From NCBI GenBank assembly GCA_014529385.2, contig CM043971.1:31203209-31267208 (forward strand): a stretch of 64,000 bases of DNA. The letters are read 5' to 3'. Shown piece by piece: positions 1-10,750 of this stretch. The stretch's first letter is position 1. Each line of letters begins with the position of its first letter. The notes below the pieces were generated by a model, which worked only from the letters and a program-made list of their open reading frames with translations, made no database searches and was not told where the DNA came from. The translations under genes and the position numbers were made by a program. Source of the stretch: Adiantum capillus-veneris (Eukaryota > Streptophyta > Polypodiopsida > Polypodiales > Pteridaceae).

Positions 1-30
1 GCTCCGCTCTTAGCACTTGCTTAAACCTTG

Positions 31-472
31 CTAAGTGGTCATATGGATCCCCTGATCCACTGTATTTTCTAACCCATTTTTGAAAATCAGTTGGTCTGAC
101 ACGTCTATTTGGTTCAACTCCAGGTCTTCTGGGAGTTGGTCATGTTCCAAGTCCTTCAAACCAGTGTATTGGAAATAGTGACTCATGTAGCCCTGGACTG
201 GCCTTAGTGTCACCCGGTTTTCTACGTGATGAGGTGGTTTCTGGTTTCTTCACATTACTCTCAGATGATCTCTCACGATGTTCGTCTCTTGGAGTGGTTT
301 CTGGTCCTTGACCCAATATCCAATCCCGTATGGAATACCCCTGGTATTTGGTTTGTTCTACCTCCTCAGGAGTCATCATAACAAAATTGTTGTTATAACA
401 ATCCCGAAACAAGTAAGTTGGTAGATCTACAGATCCCTTGTCTCTGATGTTGAAGATATAGATGATCTTCAT
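31..472 (-). pseudogene. Continuation of gag-like coding region, frameshifted
   Basis: A 110-codon frame starts at 472 in the same frame as the preceding ORF. It contains a coherent stretch (LPTYLFRDCYNN, then TPEEVEQTKYQGYSIRDW) followed by a Ser/Arg/Lys-rich segment. Near 213-200 the protein-like reading moves to another frame (MSHYFQYTGLKDLEHDQLPE), which stays open to 31. A single-base indel near 200 would explain this. Product unrecognised beyond gag-like. Confidence 0.35.
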
Positions 473-484
473 GGCCGTTAATTA

Positions 485-1084
485 TCATGGTCTAGCATGA
501 GAAGTCCACAAAAGATCTTTTATGTTTCTATCTTCCCCACAATAAACTCCGATCCTAGGATTATCCGTACTAAGCTGTTTCAAAGTCTTCAAGTCTACTT
601 GATCGTATCCCTCAAATTCCAAGGTTGGTGGTCCTTCTTTTGCTGACATATCTGGGATTATAGTGTTTACTTCTAACCCCCATTTGTCTACCACATCAGG
701 ATTTTCAACTTGTACATATTGAGTTTCGTTTCGATCCATGTACATTTTTCCTTGTTTGTTTGCCCTAACCTCTTCTTCGAACTTAATGCCATGGTCATCA
801 ATGCGAATAGCATTCTCATCGTTAGGGTCCAAGTAAACCTGGGCTCCATGACGGTTAGTCTTGTAAAAAGAGAGTATATGCTTATAGCGCATTGTCGTTT
901 CGATTTTCGAGTGAGTTGAGTAAGAAGACATTTCGGATGTTGAATCTGAAAAAGTGTCTGAGACTTCTTCAGGAATTGTGTGCAAGGAATTGCCTTGATT
1001 CATGCTTTCTTTGGTGGATACTCTATTGGTGGTTTCTTCGAATAGGCCTTGATTTCCTAGTACACGACCAGATCTAAGGTTCAT
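485..1084 (-). CDS. Gag-like N-terminal ORF of left-edge element (199 aa)
   Basis: An ATG-initiated 199-codon frame beginning MNLRSGRVL, downstream (leftwards) of the PBS and leader, where gag should start. The protein is polar, rich in Ser, Thr, Asp and Glu, with no zinc knuckle or transmembrane segment. An N-terminal LRSGR-type start is common in plant Ty3 gag proteins, but I recognise no capsid motif here, so the function is inferred from position. It ends in TGA with a second in-frame TAA just beyond, before a further in-frame ATG (472), so it may be the first part of a longer broken gag. Confidence 0.4.
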   Translation of the reverse strand: MNLRSGRVLGNQGLFEETTNRVSTKESMNQGNSLHTIPEEVSDTFSDSTSEMSSYSTHSKIETTMRYKHILSFYKTNRHGAQVYLDPNDENAIRIDDHGIKFEEEVRANKQGKMYMDRNETQYVQVENPDVVDKWGLEVNTIIPDMSAKEGPPTLEFEGYDQVDLKTLKQLSTDNPRIGVYCGEDRNIKDLLWTSHARP

Positions 1085-1379
1085 ATAGACTTATGAAGCC
1101 CTGGATAGAGTACTCACCTTGGTTTGACTTGTCGTCAATTTTCACTCGATTCAATTACAACTTTCTGTCAAGCCACTTATTCCTCGTCTACAACCTGATT
1201 CCCGTGCAAAATTAATCAAATTAGCTATTTTTTCTATAAAGACAGTAGAGCTTTTGAGAACTCTCGTGATTGGTCTCTGTGTATCACTTCAAATCTTGCT
1301 ATGGAAGTCAAAATTTGACTTTCAGATTCAGCTTTAGCAAAATCAAAGGTCTAATCTGCAACCTGTAAACTGAGTGTAT

Positions 1380-2500
1380 CTGTACTAATTTTGATCCGAT
1401 TGAACCCAAAATTGTCATGTGGCCTTATTTTATGTTGTTCTAACACTGTATAAGCCCAAAAGTCAAAATTGAAGTCTCTAGATAGCAGAAGTAAATAATC
1501 ACGATTATTTATTTTTGTCAAGTTCTGGCACGTTTTGGACTGGTTTGGCAAGTATACAACTTGTTTAAACCCTTAGACAAGTTTCAACAAGTTTGGACAA
1601 AATTTGATCAAGTGTACCCACTGTTCCATGTCCGCCGCCGCAGACTCTGATTTCAAGAATTTAGCTTAAGTCTCACTTTTGTGGTCCAAATTTCACCAAA
1701 ATTGATTTGTGGGGTCTACTTGATGTGCTTGTCCTTGTGGTATACTCAAATTTGCAAAATCACCAAGTTTTAAAGCAAATGTAAATAATCGCGATTATCT
1801 ACTCCAGCTATATTTTTGTAAATTTTTTCCCCAACTTTGACACAGATCTGTTAAGCACCTTAAGTTAAGGTCACTAGCCAAGTTTCATCAAGTTTGGACA
1901 ATTTTTTGGTCAAATGGTCATCAATTATCTGTCCGCATACTAGCTTTGCGATTTTAGTCACAATTTTCAATCCAGTGATTCAAATCTTACCAAATTTGGT
2001 TTGTGGGCTTATTACAACATGGTAAAGCTAGTGGTATGCCAACTTGGTCAAAAAAGTTCAAAAACAAGGCAGACATAAATAATCGTAATTATTTACATTT
2101 GACAAAATTTTACAAGTTTTTGGTCAACTGAGCATGTACACATGTTTATCACATCAATATAAGCCTATGGATCAATTTTCAACAAGTTTGGATAAATTTT
2201 TACCCAATTTACAAGCAAGATTCAAAAAGTCAATACAAACTTTAGTTTTTTCCAGTTTAGTGAGCCAAATCTTTTGGGCCTTTACAAAAGTTGTTTGTAC
2301 ACATGCAATGAGTCAATGGTATGAGCCTTGGCTAATTTAGAGCAAAAAGTTAATGATCACGATTATTAACTTGAGGCTTGAAATGAGCACTTTTTTGCAA
2401 TTTTCTCAAAGACAGTCTTTTTATGATGTTTTTTAAGCCTATAAATCAAGTCAAAACTTAATTTGGCCTAAAATGTCAAGAAAAAGTTAATAATCTAAGT
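1380..2500. repeat. Diverged ~290-bp tandem units in the leader, each with an AT palindrome
   Basis: A near-perfect palindrome built on AATAATCGCGATTATT recurs at 1493-1510, 1783-1800, 2077-2094 and 2349-2370, with a partial copy at 2486-2495. Spacings are about 290, 294 and 272 bases. Between the palindromes the phrases CAAGTTT(C)ATCAAGTTTGGA and CCAAATTT..TTTGTGG recur in the same order, so these are decayed tandem units rather than isolated palindromes. They lie in the untranslated leader between PBS and gag-like ORFs. Confidence 0.6.
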
Positions 2501-3041
2501 TTTGGTCAACTTCTTGAAATTTTTACCTCGAAGTATCTTTGAGCTTACCCACTAGTTCGGACAACTCTTAGGCTTACTTTCCAGTCGGATTGAGTGAATT
2601 CGAGTCTTTTCAAGCTATTTCTAGCCGTAGACCTGAAATTCTGCAACTTTACATAACAACTCACACTTGATTCTTTCAGAAAGAGCAATGTTCTAAAATC
2701 GACCTCGGATCCTACTTATCCTACTCCTAGTTTCTCATGCAGTGGGGTTGTGGAAAGTGTCCACAAACACTCATTTTCTTGTTTTTTACGGTTTTCAGAG
2801 CCTTGATCTTAAGACTTGTCTCGCTTTTGAATCATTCTCCAAATCCTAATCTAAAGCTACAATCCTACAATCCTAAAGGCACTCGGCAAGTACAACTGAC
2901 CTCCAAGCTACCTCTACACAGCAAAAGATGACAATCTTAAGCTATGCGATTTCTAAAAAGAAAGTTTTACTCTAGGTAAACCTAGAGGAAGTTAAAGGAC
3001 AATTACACAAGACGCTCGTGTTTTTTCCTAGTTTAGGTCTC

Positions 3042-3064
3042 TTCGATCCCCGACAGCGGCGCCA
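3042..3064 (-). other. Primer binding site, tRNA-Asp
   Basis: The 23 plus-strand bases ending GGCGCCA match the 3' end of plant tRNA-Asp(GUC) including CCA, apart from two mismatches in the middle (from memory of the Arabidopsis tRNA). The orientation sets the element on the minus strand. It is two bases from the LTR end. Confidence 0.78.
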
Positions 3065-3066
3065 AA

Positions 3067-3967
3067 TGTGGGACGCATGTCTAACCTCACTATCCTATCT
3101 TATTGCAGTATTAGCAAGAACCATGATTAATTTGTCAAACCATGGGATGAAGCTTACTCGACTAGTGCATAGAGGCTACAAGAGGTTGTCAATCTCTTGG
3201 AAAACAACTAACAACTCGCATCTAACTCAAGCTACACTCAAATGACTGAAATCACCAAAAGCCAATTGCTCATCGGCAAACAATTCACATCCATTACATC
3301 ATTAAATGACATCCAAACGTAACGAAACTTCTAGGACAAGTTTATAAGACCTAAGCACACAAGCCTATGGTCTCAAACCCCACTTTAGGTCAAGTTCCAA
3401 AATCATGATTATTAATAGTAGTGGATTTTTGACCTAGTCGTTTTCGACCCATAATGCATCTAAATGTTTAGCAATGATGCCCCAATACCCCGCCTATGCT
3501 TAGTTTTTTATTTAAAAGTGTAAATTCCTAGTTATGATGAAATTAGGCCGCGGGTCGACGACGCCAAAAGCTACGAAATACTGTGAATGGCTTACGTCAA
3601 TGCGTAGAGCTCTTACCTGCGGCTGTTGCAATGCAACAAACGCAATCACAATGTGACAACCGGAGAGAGAGTAGGAAGCGCAAGAAGGAGAGAAGTTAGC
3701 GTTGTTAGCTCACGCTTTCTTATCCAAAAACTTAATAAAAAACTTACAAAAATTGGCTTTTATACCTTAGCCAAGGTTTTTGAGTGGTCAAAACTAATAA
3801 TCTGGAGTTCTACCAAAGCTGGGAATTGACTGGCTGATATAATCTGCTCATTAATTACAAATTTTACCAAGAAAATAGGAGTTACAATATTCCTGATTTA
3901 TCAAAATAATAATTGTTTTACAAGGAGAACTCCGAAAAATGGTGTCCGCGTTAGCTTGCTGTTAACA
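3067..3967 (-). repeat. 5' LTR of the left-edge element (901 bp)
   Basis: On the plus strand it starts TGTGGGACGC two bases after the PBS and ends in AACA next to the interrupted RT codon; on the minus strand that is a TG...CA LTR. A TATA box lies at 3758-3764. The five bases right of it (3968-3972, ACATA) would be the target duplication, whose partner is outside the window. The right boundary rests on where RT homology of the host element stops. Confidence 0.7.
3758..3764 (-). promoter_or_regulatory. LTR TATA box
   Basis: TATAAAA on the minus strand, about 205 bases inside the LTR from its U3 end. This spacing suits the U3/R border of an LTR promoter. Confidence 0.5.
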
Positions 3968-4343
3968 ACATACGATATGTGTCATCTTTCTTTTGCACTA
4001 ATAACACTGGTGAACAAAATGGAGATGAGCTAGGCCTAACCATGCCTTTCTCAACCAACTCATGCACTTGCCGCATAATCTCCTCTTGTTGAGCTTGAGA
4101 AACTCGATAAGGAGGTTTATTAGGTGGTGAGCTTCCTGGAAGAAGTTCAACAGCATGGTCTTCATCCCCTCGTTTGGGAGGTGGCTCACAAAGGATGTCG
4201 TCAATAAAAACATCTTGGAATCCCTTGAGGAAATTAGGTTCATTTTGAGAATCTTTAACAAAAATCATGTACACGGAAATAGAGCTCTTTATTGACTTAT
4301 TGAAAGTTTGCTTATGTACAATGGGTATGGTGCTACCCAACTC
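3968..4343 (-). pseudogene. Reverse transcriptase N-terminus, interrupted by insertion
   Basis: The frame contains the Ty3 linker and RT entry motifs: a LLPGSSPPNKPPYRVS segment, then EKGMVRPSSSPFCSPVLLVQKKD, then DDTYRM. In intact elements this continues with CVDYRALN and then the catalytic YVDD-type box. Here the codon after RM is replaced by LTR sequence and the frame ends 5 residues later. The same frame is joined to the protease upstream through one in-frame TAG. No catalytic residues remain in the window. Confidence 0.8.
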
Positions 4344-4739
4344 CTAAGCATCTATGTACATATCTTTTTTCCTGTACCTAAAATAGATTTGTCTTTTAGG
4401 GAATTTAACATTGGCAGCCATGCAATCAAACCATGGTGCCCCTAGGATTATATCCTCATGTTTGAGAGGAGAGATGAAGAAATCCTCCTTGTTGTCCACA
4501 TGGCTTTGGACATCAAGCCTCAATTTCCCAATTAAGGGAGTGACTGAGGCTTCTTGCCCCTTGAAAGCACCATCGACAGGTAGGACATCTCCCATCTCGT
4601 AGGCTTGAATGCCTAGCTTGGTGGTCAACTCTGTGGATATGAAATTGTGAGTAGAACCAGGGTCAAAGAGAATGAAAGCATCATGTTCTCTTACCTTTCC
4701 CCAAGCATGACATAGAGGAGATCCTTTGTGATGAGCATC
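4344..4739 (-). pseudogene. Retrotransposon aspartic protease (DPG type)
   Basis: Contains AFILFDPGSTHNFIS, the catalytic Asp in an unusual D-P-G-S context, and about 80 residues later the second conserved block EDIILGAPWFDCMA (ILG-x-PW). This is the retropepsin fold that cleaves Gag-Pol. It follows the gag zinc knuckle in the same frame and ends at a TAG where the related copy near 22900 reads Ser-Glu, so a nonsense mutation separates it from RT. Confidence 0.75.
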
Positions 4740-4791
4740 CTCTTCTTGAATTTTGACCAAAGTAGCTCTAGGAGGCTCATTACATGTATTC

Positions 4792-4829
<38 letters not shown>

Positions 4830-6239
4830 AGCACGATAGGCATGCCCTTGCTCCGCGCACTTCAAACAATGGTTATCTTTTTTATAACACTCTAGCTCTT
4901 CAGGAGAGAGTTTATTTTTGCCTTTATAAACTCCATTCTCCTTGGCTTTGTTGTTGTTGGAGTTGCCTTTGGGAGACTTTTGGATGTTGTCCCTCCCCTT
5001 AGGCTCACTACGGTCCTTGTTTTCCATGGGCTTAAGATTTCTCTTAGTCCCTTGTTGGAAGTTGATTCTTGAAGCCACCATAGTATGGTGTATGACCACA
5101 TATATGGTGCGAGGCCTTGGGGAGTTAGCATACTCCGTCATAGCCTCAAATAAACCCGCAAAAAATTATTGTTTTTGCTCTCCAAAATCCATCTTTTTGT
5201 AGACAGTGGCTTTGATATGTAGATCCCAAAACTTGTCTATATATTTGTGAATAGATTCATAGGGAGAGACCTTCAAGCTTTGCCATTTGATGAGTGCTTT
5301 GTCTTTGGCCTCGCTATCCAAAAACTGCTTCATGATGGAAGCTCTTAAAGCTTTCCATGCTCGTGGAGCTTCACAGTTTTCTTGCAGGCTAGACCACCGT
5401 TACTTGGCGGACTTTTGAAAATTCATAGCTACATGACATAGCTAAGAGGACTCCGTGAAGCCCTTATCTCCAAACGCCACATCGAATTGTCGGATAAAGG
5501 CCAAGACTTTGTCTGTAGCACCAAAGGTGCCATCATAGGTAAGGAAAGAGATGTTCTTTCCTCCATCTTTGAACTTTTTGAGCTTGGACAACCTTTTCCA
5601 GGCGGCAAAGGATTTTCTATGGCCTCTTCTCTTGGGCGGTTTGAGAGCTGCACCATCACTTTCTTCAGAAGAGGAAGAGGATGAGGAAGATGGAGAAAAG
5701 GGTGACCTCTTTCTCGCATTTTTCTTCTCTTGTTTTCTTTCTTCCCTCTTTGAATTATGGTGAAGAGGAGTATGCGATGGTCTTCTCCGTTTAGGGGGTG
5801 TTGGAGAGCATTTTGCCCACCGTCTTTGTGGAACCATCTCCATCGAGGTGGTAGGAGACTCGCTTCTTTATCGTTCTTTTGGTGGGGTCTCTACCGTTGA
5901 AACTTGGGCTCTCCTTTGGGATGGAGATGTATCATTGAGTAGCAAGTTTTTGATCCCTTCGAACGGATCCTCCTCTTCTTCCCTTATCGGAGAGAGTCCT
6001 CTATTGGAAGTCTCACTAGGAGCTTTCCTAGGTACTCTCTCTTGTTGGTGGGGAGTTTGGAGAATACCATGGGTGTGGAACTGCTGTAGTACTTCACCTT
6101 AGAGGGATGGATTGCCCAGGGCTTGTTGAAGCCTAGAAACAAGATAGTTTACAAGCATAGGGGCATCATTAGTTTCTCTTTCATTAGCAAAATCAAAGCT
6201 TTCAACATTCATTTCAATCTCTTTTCCCTTGTCATCCAT
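4740..6239 (-). pseudogene. Gag polyprotein, degenerate
   Basis: From an ATG at 6239 (MDDKGKEIEMN) the protein has a conserved YLVSRLQQALGNPSL segment, a Ser/Lys/Arg-rich linker, a capsid region with TYDGTFGATDKVLAFIRQF and HVAMNFQKSAK, and a CCHC zinc knuckle CLKCAEQGHAYRAC near 4828-4870. It is broken by several stops (for example after GNPSL and in the capsid) and frameshifts. A 34-base G run lies directly after the knuckle. The same gag occurs at 23146-24699 and 37655-37936, so it defines a local family (family G). Confidence 0.75.
4794..4827. repeat. Poly-G/poly-C tract, 34 bases
   Basis: An uninterrupted run of 34 G on the plus strand; on the coding strand it reads as about 11 prolines between the Gag zinc knuckle and the protease. 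The related copy has no such run at this site, so it arose in this copy by slippage, or its length is a sequencing artefact. Confidence 0.85.
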
Positions 6240-6357
6240 ACTAGCAAATTTTAGGTGTAAATTTTCTACTTGTACTTACTCCTCTTTACCTTCAAAGATA
6301 AGCACTCAAGCATCTATACCCCTGGCTCAAATATTATTAATTGCAAGGAATAGAAGA

Positions 6358-7601
6358 GAGCGTTCCCAGAGGCGGGACAACACCAGTTCCCGTTGTCGTG
6401 CCGTGGCATGTACATAGTGTGAAATAAAACATTCACCTCACTCTTGACACTTCTCAATGTATGCAAATAAAAGCAATCATGTACATATTGTGATATATGT
6501 TGAAGCGTCTACTGCGGTCATTATCATGTACATACCTATCCGGGGAGTCGTGGCCCTGGATGTGGCGCATTTGCATGCTTTTCCACTTGATAATATGCTT
6601 AATTTGGTTTTACAACTTATATATTCCAAGTGTTTTATGGTGACACACTCATCTCGCCTATAAAGATTGATGCGGGCAAAAATTGCCAAAAATAGCAACT
6701 CGCAGGCGCCGTTGCAGAATTGCATGGAAAGTGACCCAAAATGGTATATTGATGGAAAATGATGCTTATCTATGATTTTTATGCTTATGCGAGTGATCCC
6801 ACAAATTTAGGGATTTTTCTGACTCCGTTTGGGATTTTTCGCATCAAAAATGGCATTTTTTGGGTCAAAAATGAGCTGAAAATGACCTAGTTTTGGTCCA
6901 AAGTGGCAAAATGGCCCAGAAATTGACACATCAGCTGAAAATTCTGTGGGGAAGAGAGAGAAAGGGCATTTTTACAGGAAAAAAACCAGAAATTTTGCAC
7001 TACTGTGTAATGGCTTCCATGGTTGCTCAATCTATGTGTAGGGCAATCCCGCCTCTTTGAAATCTTGTATCTGAGCTAGTGAGGGAGTGAATTAGGGTTT
7101 CCCCTTATCAAAATGGTGTGTGGGCTTCACTTTAGAAGCTCATAAATCTCTGCAAAATCAGAAAGTTATCGTCGTGAAGGTGGAAGCTCGAGCATTCCTT
7201 TCAACTGTTTGATGCTATGACTATGTAATTGGGGGCGAGGCTACATGATACCATGAAAGAGGTTTGGGTTTTGATTGAGAATTGTGCTTTTATGAGCATT
7301 GAGGTTTCATGGCTGAAACTTTAATGTTTTCAAATGGTCTTTTAAAGTGAAATTGAATGTGATTTGATGATCCTCTTATCTTAGTCTCAACTAAGAAAAC
7401 AAGCAATTTCCAAGCACGATAGGAAAGAGGGTTTGTGATTTTGCTGTCACGAACGCTCTTAGATTCTCTGTCACCCTTAGAAAGAGGGTTGGTGATTCTC
7501 CACAAACGCTTTTTCGCAAAGTGTTTGTGACTCTCATCACGAACTCTCACAGCCAGAGGTTTTGCACCTTCCCAGCTAGACCGCACACATTCCGACATTT
7601 T
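6358..7601 (+). other. Probable 5' LTR region of a plus-strand element
   Basis: No gene here. CATGTACAT occurs three times between 6408 and 6536. A TATA-like CTATAAAG lies at about 6657. The segment ends in TCCGACA at 7597, four bases before a PBS-like sequence and 84 bases before a gag ATG, so it is probably U3-R-U5 of the element carrying that gag. I could not place the left LTR boundary and no 3' partner is seen. Confidence 0.35.
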
Positions 7602-7619
7602 TGGTGAGCCCGACGTGAA
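7602..7619 (+). other. Possible primer binding site
   Basis: TGGTGAGCCCGACGTGAA lies just after an LTR-like CA end and upstream of a gag ATG. TGG at its start is what a PBS must have to pair with the tRNA CCA tail. I cannot name the tRNA with confidence. Confidence 0.35.
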
Positions 7620-7680
7620 GCAGTTGGGGTGGGGGTTCAAATACTTGTTTTGAAAGGTTTAATTACAAATAATTAAAGCT

Positions 7681-9200
7681 ATGGATCAACGAGAGCAACA
7701 AGGCATGTGTTTTGATCAAGGAACATTGCAAATGTTTCAAGCATTCGCCATGTTTATGCAACAACTACAGGCTGCAGAAAGAAGGGAGGTGTCAGTAACC
7801 AAAGCCCTTCAAGATATTGTGAACAAAATGGACCAATTTGAAGGGAAATATGTCACAAATTTTCTTCGTGGTTATGTAAAGGAGATGGAGCTACAATGGG
7901 TTCCAGAGGTGGACATGATTCGTAGTTTTGAGCTTGTTGTGGTCCCCGAGATTAGAGACCATGTAAGGGGAATCAGGGAGGAGCATGGAGAAGGTTGGGA
8001 GCAATTCAAATTAGCCCTAGAGGAGGAATACTTCATGGAGGACTCTGAAAGGGTTACAAAAAGTACCTTCTTGGAATGGGTTGCAAAGCCAAAAGAAGAA
8101 CTTTCCATCACCGAACTGTTGAGAGAGTTTGAGCGACGCTATGCTCAACTGTCAGGAACAGAGCGGGCCACTTTGGATAGTGAAAAGACCGAATTGTTCC
8201 TTCAAGCTGCAGGTCATGAGCTCCAAGAAAAGCTAGAGCTACTCCTTTAAGACAAGAATACAGAACAGGGTCTAAAGGCTGAGTGGAAAGAGGTTGAAGA
8301 CACAGTCTCATTGCTTGCTAAGAGGCAACGTCGTAGGGACAAGATGGTGGTGAATGGTACTACCTCTCCTCCTAGCACGTCAGAGATTCCACCAAAACCT
8401 ACTGTTGTGAGTCCAAAAGGTGATAATTCAATGCTTGATGAGCTTGTTAAGGGCATGCAAGAAATGAAGTTAAAGCTAACAAGGCTTGAAGAGAAAGGAC
8501 AACCTGCTCTGCTGCAGGACAAAAATCCCAAAGCAAAGAAGGATTTGTACACAGATGCATATGGTGTGATGGCAGGGACCATGGCAGAAGGGATTGTGAT
8601 AGCTTTAGTGATGCCTTAAAAAGAGATCTTGTGTTTTTTAAGGATGGCAAGATCCATCTGCGGGAGACAGGTATGCCATTAGGAACTAACTTTGGGAAAG
8701 GAGGTATGCGGAAGTTAGTGGAGGATATGGCAACTAGTCATGCTATTTCTGCAATGGAGGCTGCTACCTATGGGGCAAAGATAGAGCTAATTCCAAAGAA
8801 AGTGTTAAAGTATACTCCAGATGATTTTGAGGAGGTTGATAGCTTGTGGCCATATGCAGTAGCCTCAGCCGAAAAAGGAAAGGTAACTAAACAGGTATTA
8901 CATGAAGCCGGTGATTGCATAGGCCATACAACAGGTTGGGATGACCCTGTGGACTCTTTATCAGTGCATGCCTATCTTGCAAAATGCTATAACAATGAAG
9001 CAATTGTGGAAGAGAAGCACAGACGTGAGAATGGAGATGCAGGTCCTTCTACTTCAAAGAGGGTTACAAGAGCTGGTGGAAGAAAGGATCTAGGACCTTC
9101 TTATGAGGCTCCACCACATGTGCCTCCTCCTCCTGAGATTCCTATGGAGGAGGCATCTACAGGAAAGAAGAAAGAGCAAGGAAAAGCTAAAGCAAAAGGC
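7681..9200 (+). pseudogene. Ty3-type gag, plus strand, one stop and one frameshift
   Basis: Starts at ATG 7681 (MDQREQQGMCFDQG). The first 189 codons are helical capsid-like sequence with a conserved WEQFKLALEEEYF and an ELLREFERRYAQLSG segment. An in-frame TAA at 8248-8250 interrupts, then the same frame runs on to about 8540. Near 8530-8545 the frame shifts, revealing a perfect CCHC knuckle CIWCDGRDHGRRDC (8556-8597) and a Lys/Pro-rich tail ending KAKGPA near 9200. It packages element RNA in the cytoplasmic particle. After 9200 the sequence turns into antisense RT of another unit instead of its own protease. Confidence 0.7.
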
Positions 9201-10352
9201 CCTGCAACATCCAGAAGAAGCGGGATAAATACTTTAACTTATGCATGAACGATGCCAATCCCGTCACACTAGTGGGAGGCTCCATAAGAACCAATGCCTT
9301 CACCTTCTTTGTATATGCTTCTATTTCGTTCTGTGATACCACATGACCCAACAGTTGAGCCCTTGGTTGTGCCAGCTTGCACTTCTTTGGATACAATTGA
9401 CCTGCTTCTTCATCTAGCCTTTGAAAACATAGCCTCAATTTGGACAAATGTTCTACCCTGGAACTATAACAACCAATATCATCCATAAAAACTCTGATGA
9501 ACTTACCTAAGTATGGCCTAAACACCCTGTTCATCCAATCTTGAAATGTAGCATACGCATTCACCAGGCCAAAAGGCATCCTGCGAGATAGGCAAAGCAA
9601 CCCCATGGAGAAATGAAGGTAATCTTTAGCTGGTCCTCGAAAGCAATACCAATCTAAACATATCTTAAAAAACCATCCATAATGGAATAGCATTCATGTC
9701 CTCCAACCTGGTTTAAAATCTCATCCTGAAATGGTAGAGGGTAATGATTCCGTTTGGTTGCAGCATTCAAAGGCTTATAGTCTACACATACTCGCCATTT
9801 TCTATTTTTCTTTGGGGTGATGACAACAGGAGAAAACCACTCAGACTCTTTCACTGGATATATAATACTTGCCTCGAGCAACTTATTGACCTCTTGCCAT
9901 AGAGCCTCCTTCTGAATATCTCCCAGCCTCTTGAGCTTCTGTGCTTTTGGCCTGTATCCTTCTTCAAGTAGAATCTGATGCTCCACTCCTTTAGCTCCCC
10001 TCATATCTTTATACTCTGTCGCAAATAGGTCGAGATAGGATGCACATAGGTCCATATAGCCTTCCTTCTTCTGCTTTGTTAAATTTGTACCTAGCATATC
10101 TTCCACCTCTTTAGCCTTCAGACTACAAACAGGAGCTTGCATACCTTTCCTTGCAATGGTAGAGTCTACGGTGACTCCGAATAAATCTGTATCTAGCTTC
10201 AATAAATCTTCGTCGCTCTCCTCCTCTTCGACACTGGTTAACCCTTCATCATAAGTAGAATCAGTTTCATACTCGTAACTAGTGCCTAAATCTCGATTAT
10301 CTCCTCCGGATGATGGATGGAAACGGATCTCCTTGGTCTTTAGATCCAACAC
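9200..10352 (-). pseudogene. Reverse transcriptase, truncated before RNase H
   Basis: In order: an acidic linker, YMDLCASYLDLFATEYKDM, then EEGYRPKAQKL, the NRKWRVCVDYKPLNAATKR block, SIMDGF, the SRRMPFGLVNAYATFQDWMN block and the catalytic box FIRVFMDDIGCYSS, in which MDD replaces the usual VDD. The frame changes near 9654-9693. The sequence ends around KLKYLSRFF near 9222, where RNase H should begin, at the head-to-head junction with the plus-strand gag. RNase H and integrase are absent. Confidence 0.75.
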
Positions 10353-10750
10353 AATCTATCCTCCCTTTTCTTGATCCAGCAAAGTAAACACCCCTGTCTC
10401 CCAATCTTGCTTGGCCCCAATTGCCAACAACCATGGCCTTCCCAATATAATTGGATAAGCATTTTCTCTTGCTTTCATGACAAAAAAATCGATTAAGCAT
10501 TCAACGCCCATAACCTTTAACTTCACATCCTGTGCCACTCCTAAACACCGAGCCTTGGCATGGTTGGCCATCCTCATTCGCACATTAGATCTAACAACAG
10601 ATTTAATACCAATATCCCTTAAAGCAGATTTGGTGATCACACAGACTTGGGCACCACCATCAATGTAGGCTTGAACATGCTTCCTCTTCTCAATCAAAAC
10701 GTCCACCACTGGAAGCACATCGATCGGACTCCCCACCCTTAAGGCTAGAT
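10353..10750 (-). pseudogene. Aspartic protease of minus-strand Ty3 fragment
   Basis: Carries KHVQAYIDGGAQVCVITKSAL, with the active-site Asp in an Asp-Gly-Gly-Ala context, and the second block AYPIILGRPWLLAIGA. The 126-codon frame ends four bases before the RT frame starts. Upstream, a stop separates it from the linker coding region. Family assignment is secure; activity is not implied. Confidence 0.72.

Larger units (their letters stand above)
1..3967 (-). mobile_element. Ty3/gypsy-type LTR element, 5' part, off left edge
   Basis: Read leftwards this is LTR, tRNA-Asp primer binding site, a ~2-kb non-coding leader, then gag-like ORFs up to the window edge. The LTR begins TGTTAACAGC and ends CCCACA. 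It sits directly against a reverse-transcriptase reading frame of another element, which breaks after its Tyr-Arg-Met codons. The rest of this element (pol, 3' LTR) and the other half of the interrupted RT should lie to the left, outside the window. Athila/Tat-type elements combine a tRNA-Asp PBS with long leaders, so that group is my best inference; no pol is visible to prove it. Confidence 0.72.
3968..6357 (-). mobile_element. Family G Ty3/gypsy element, truncated (gag-PR-RT start)
   Basis: Minus-strand gag, protease and the start of RT, closely similar in order and wording to the element at 19435-26741 and to the gag at 37655. On the left the RT is cut by the LTR ending at 3967. On the right, similarity to the 24780 region of the complete copy stops at about 6357, before the leader, PBS and 5' LTR. 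So this copy has lost its 5' end, and its 3' half lies beyond the nested insertion. Confidence 0.8.
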
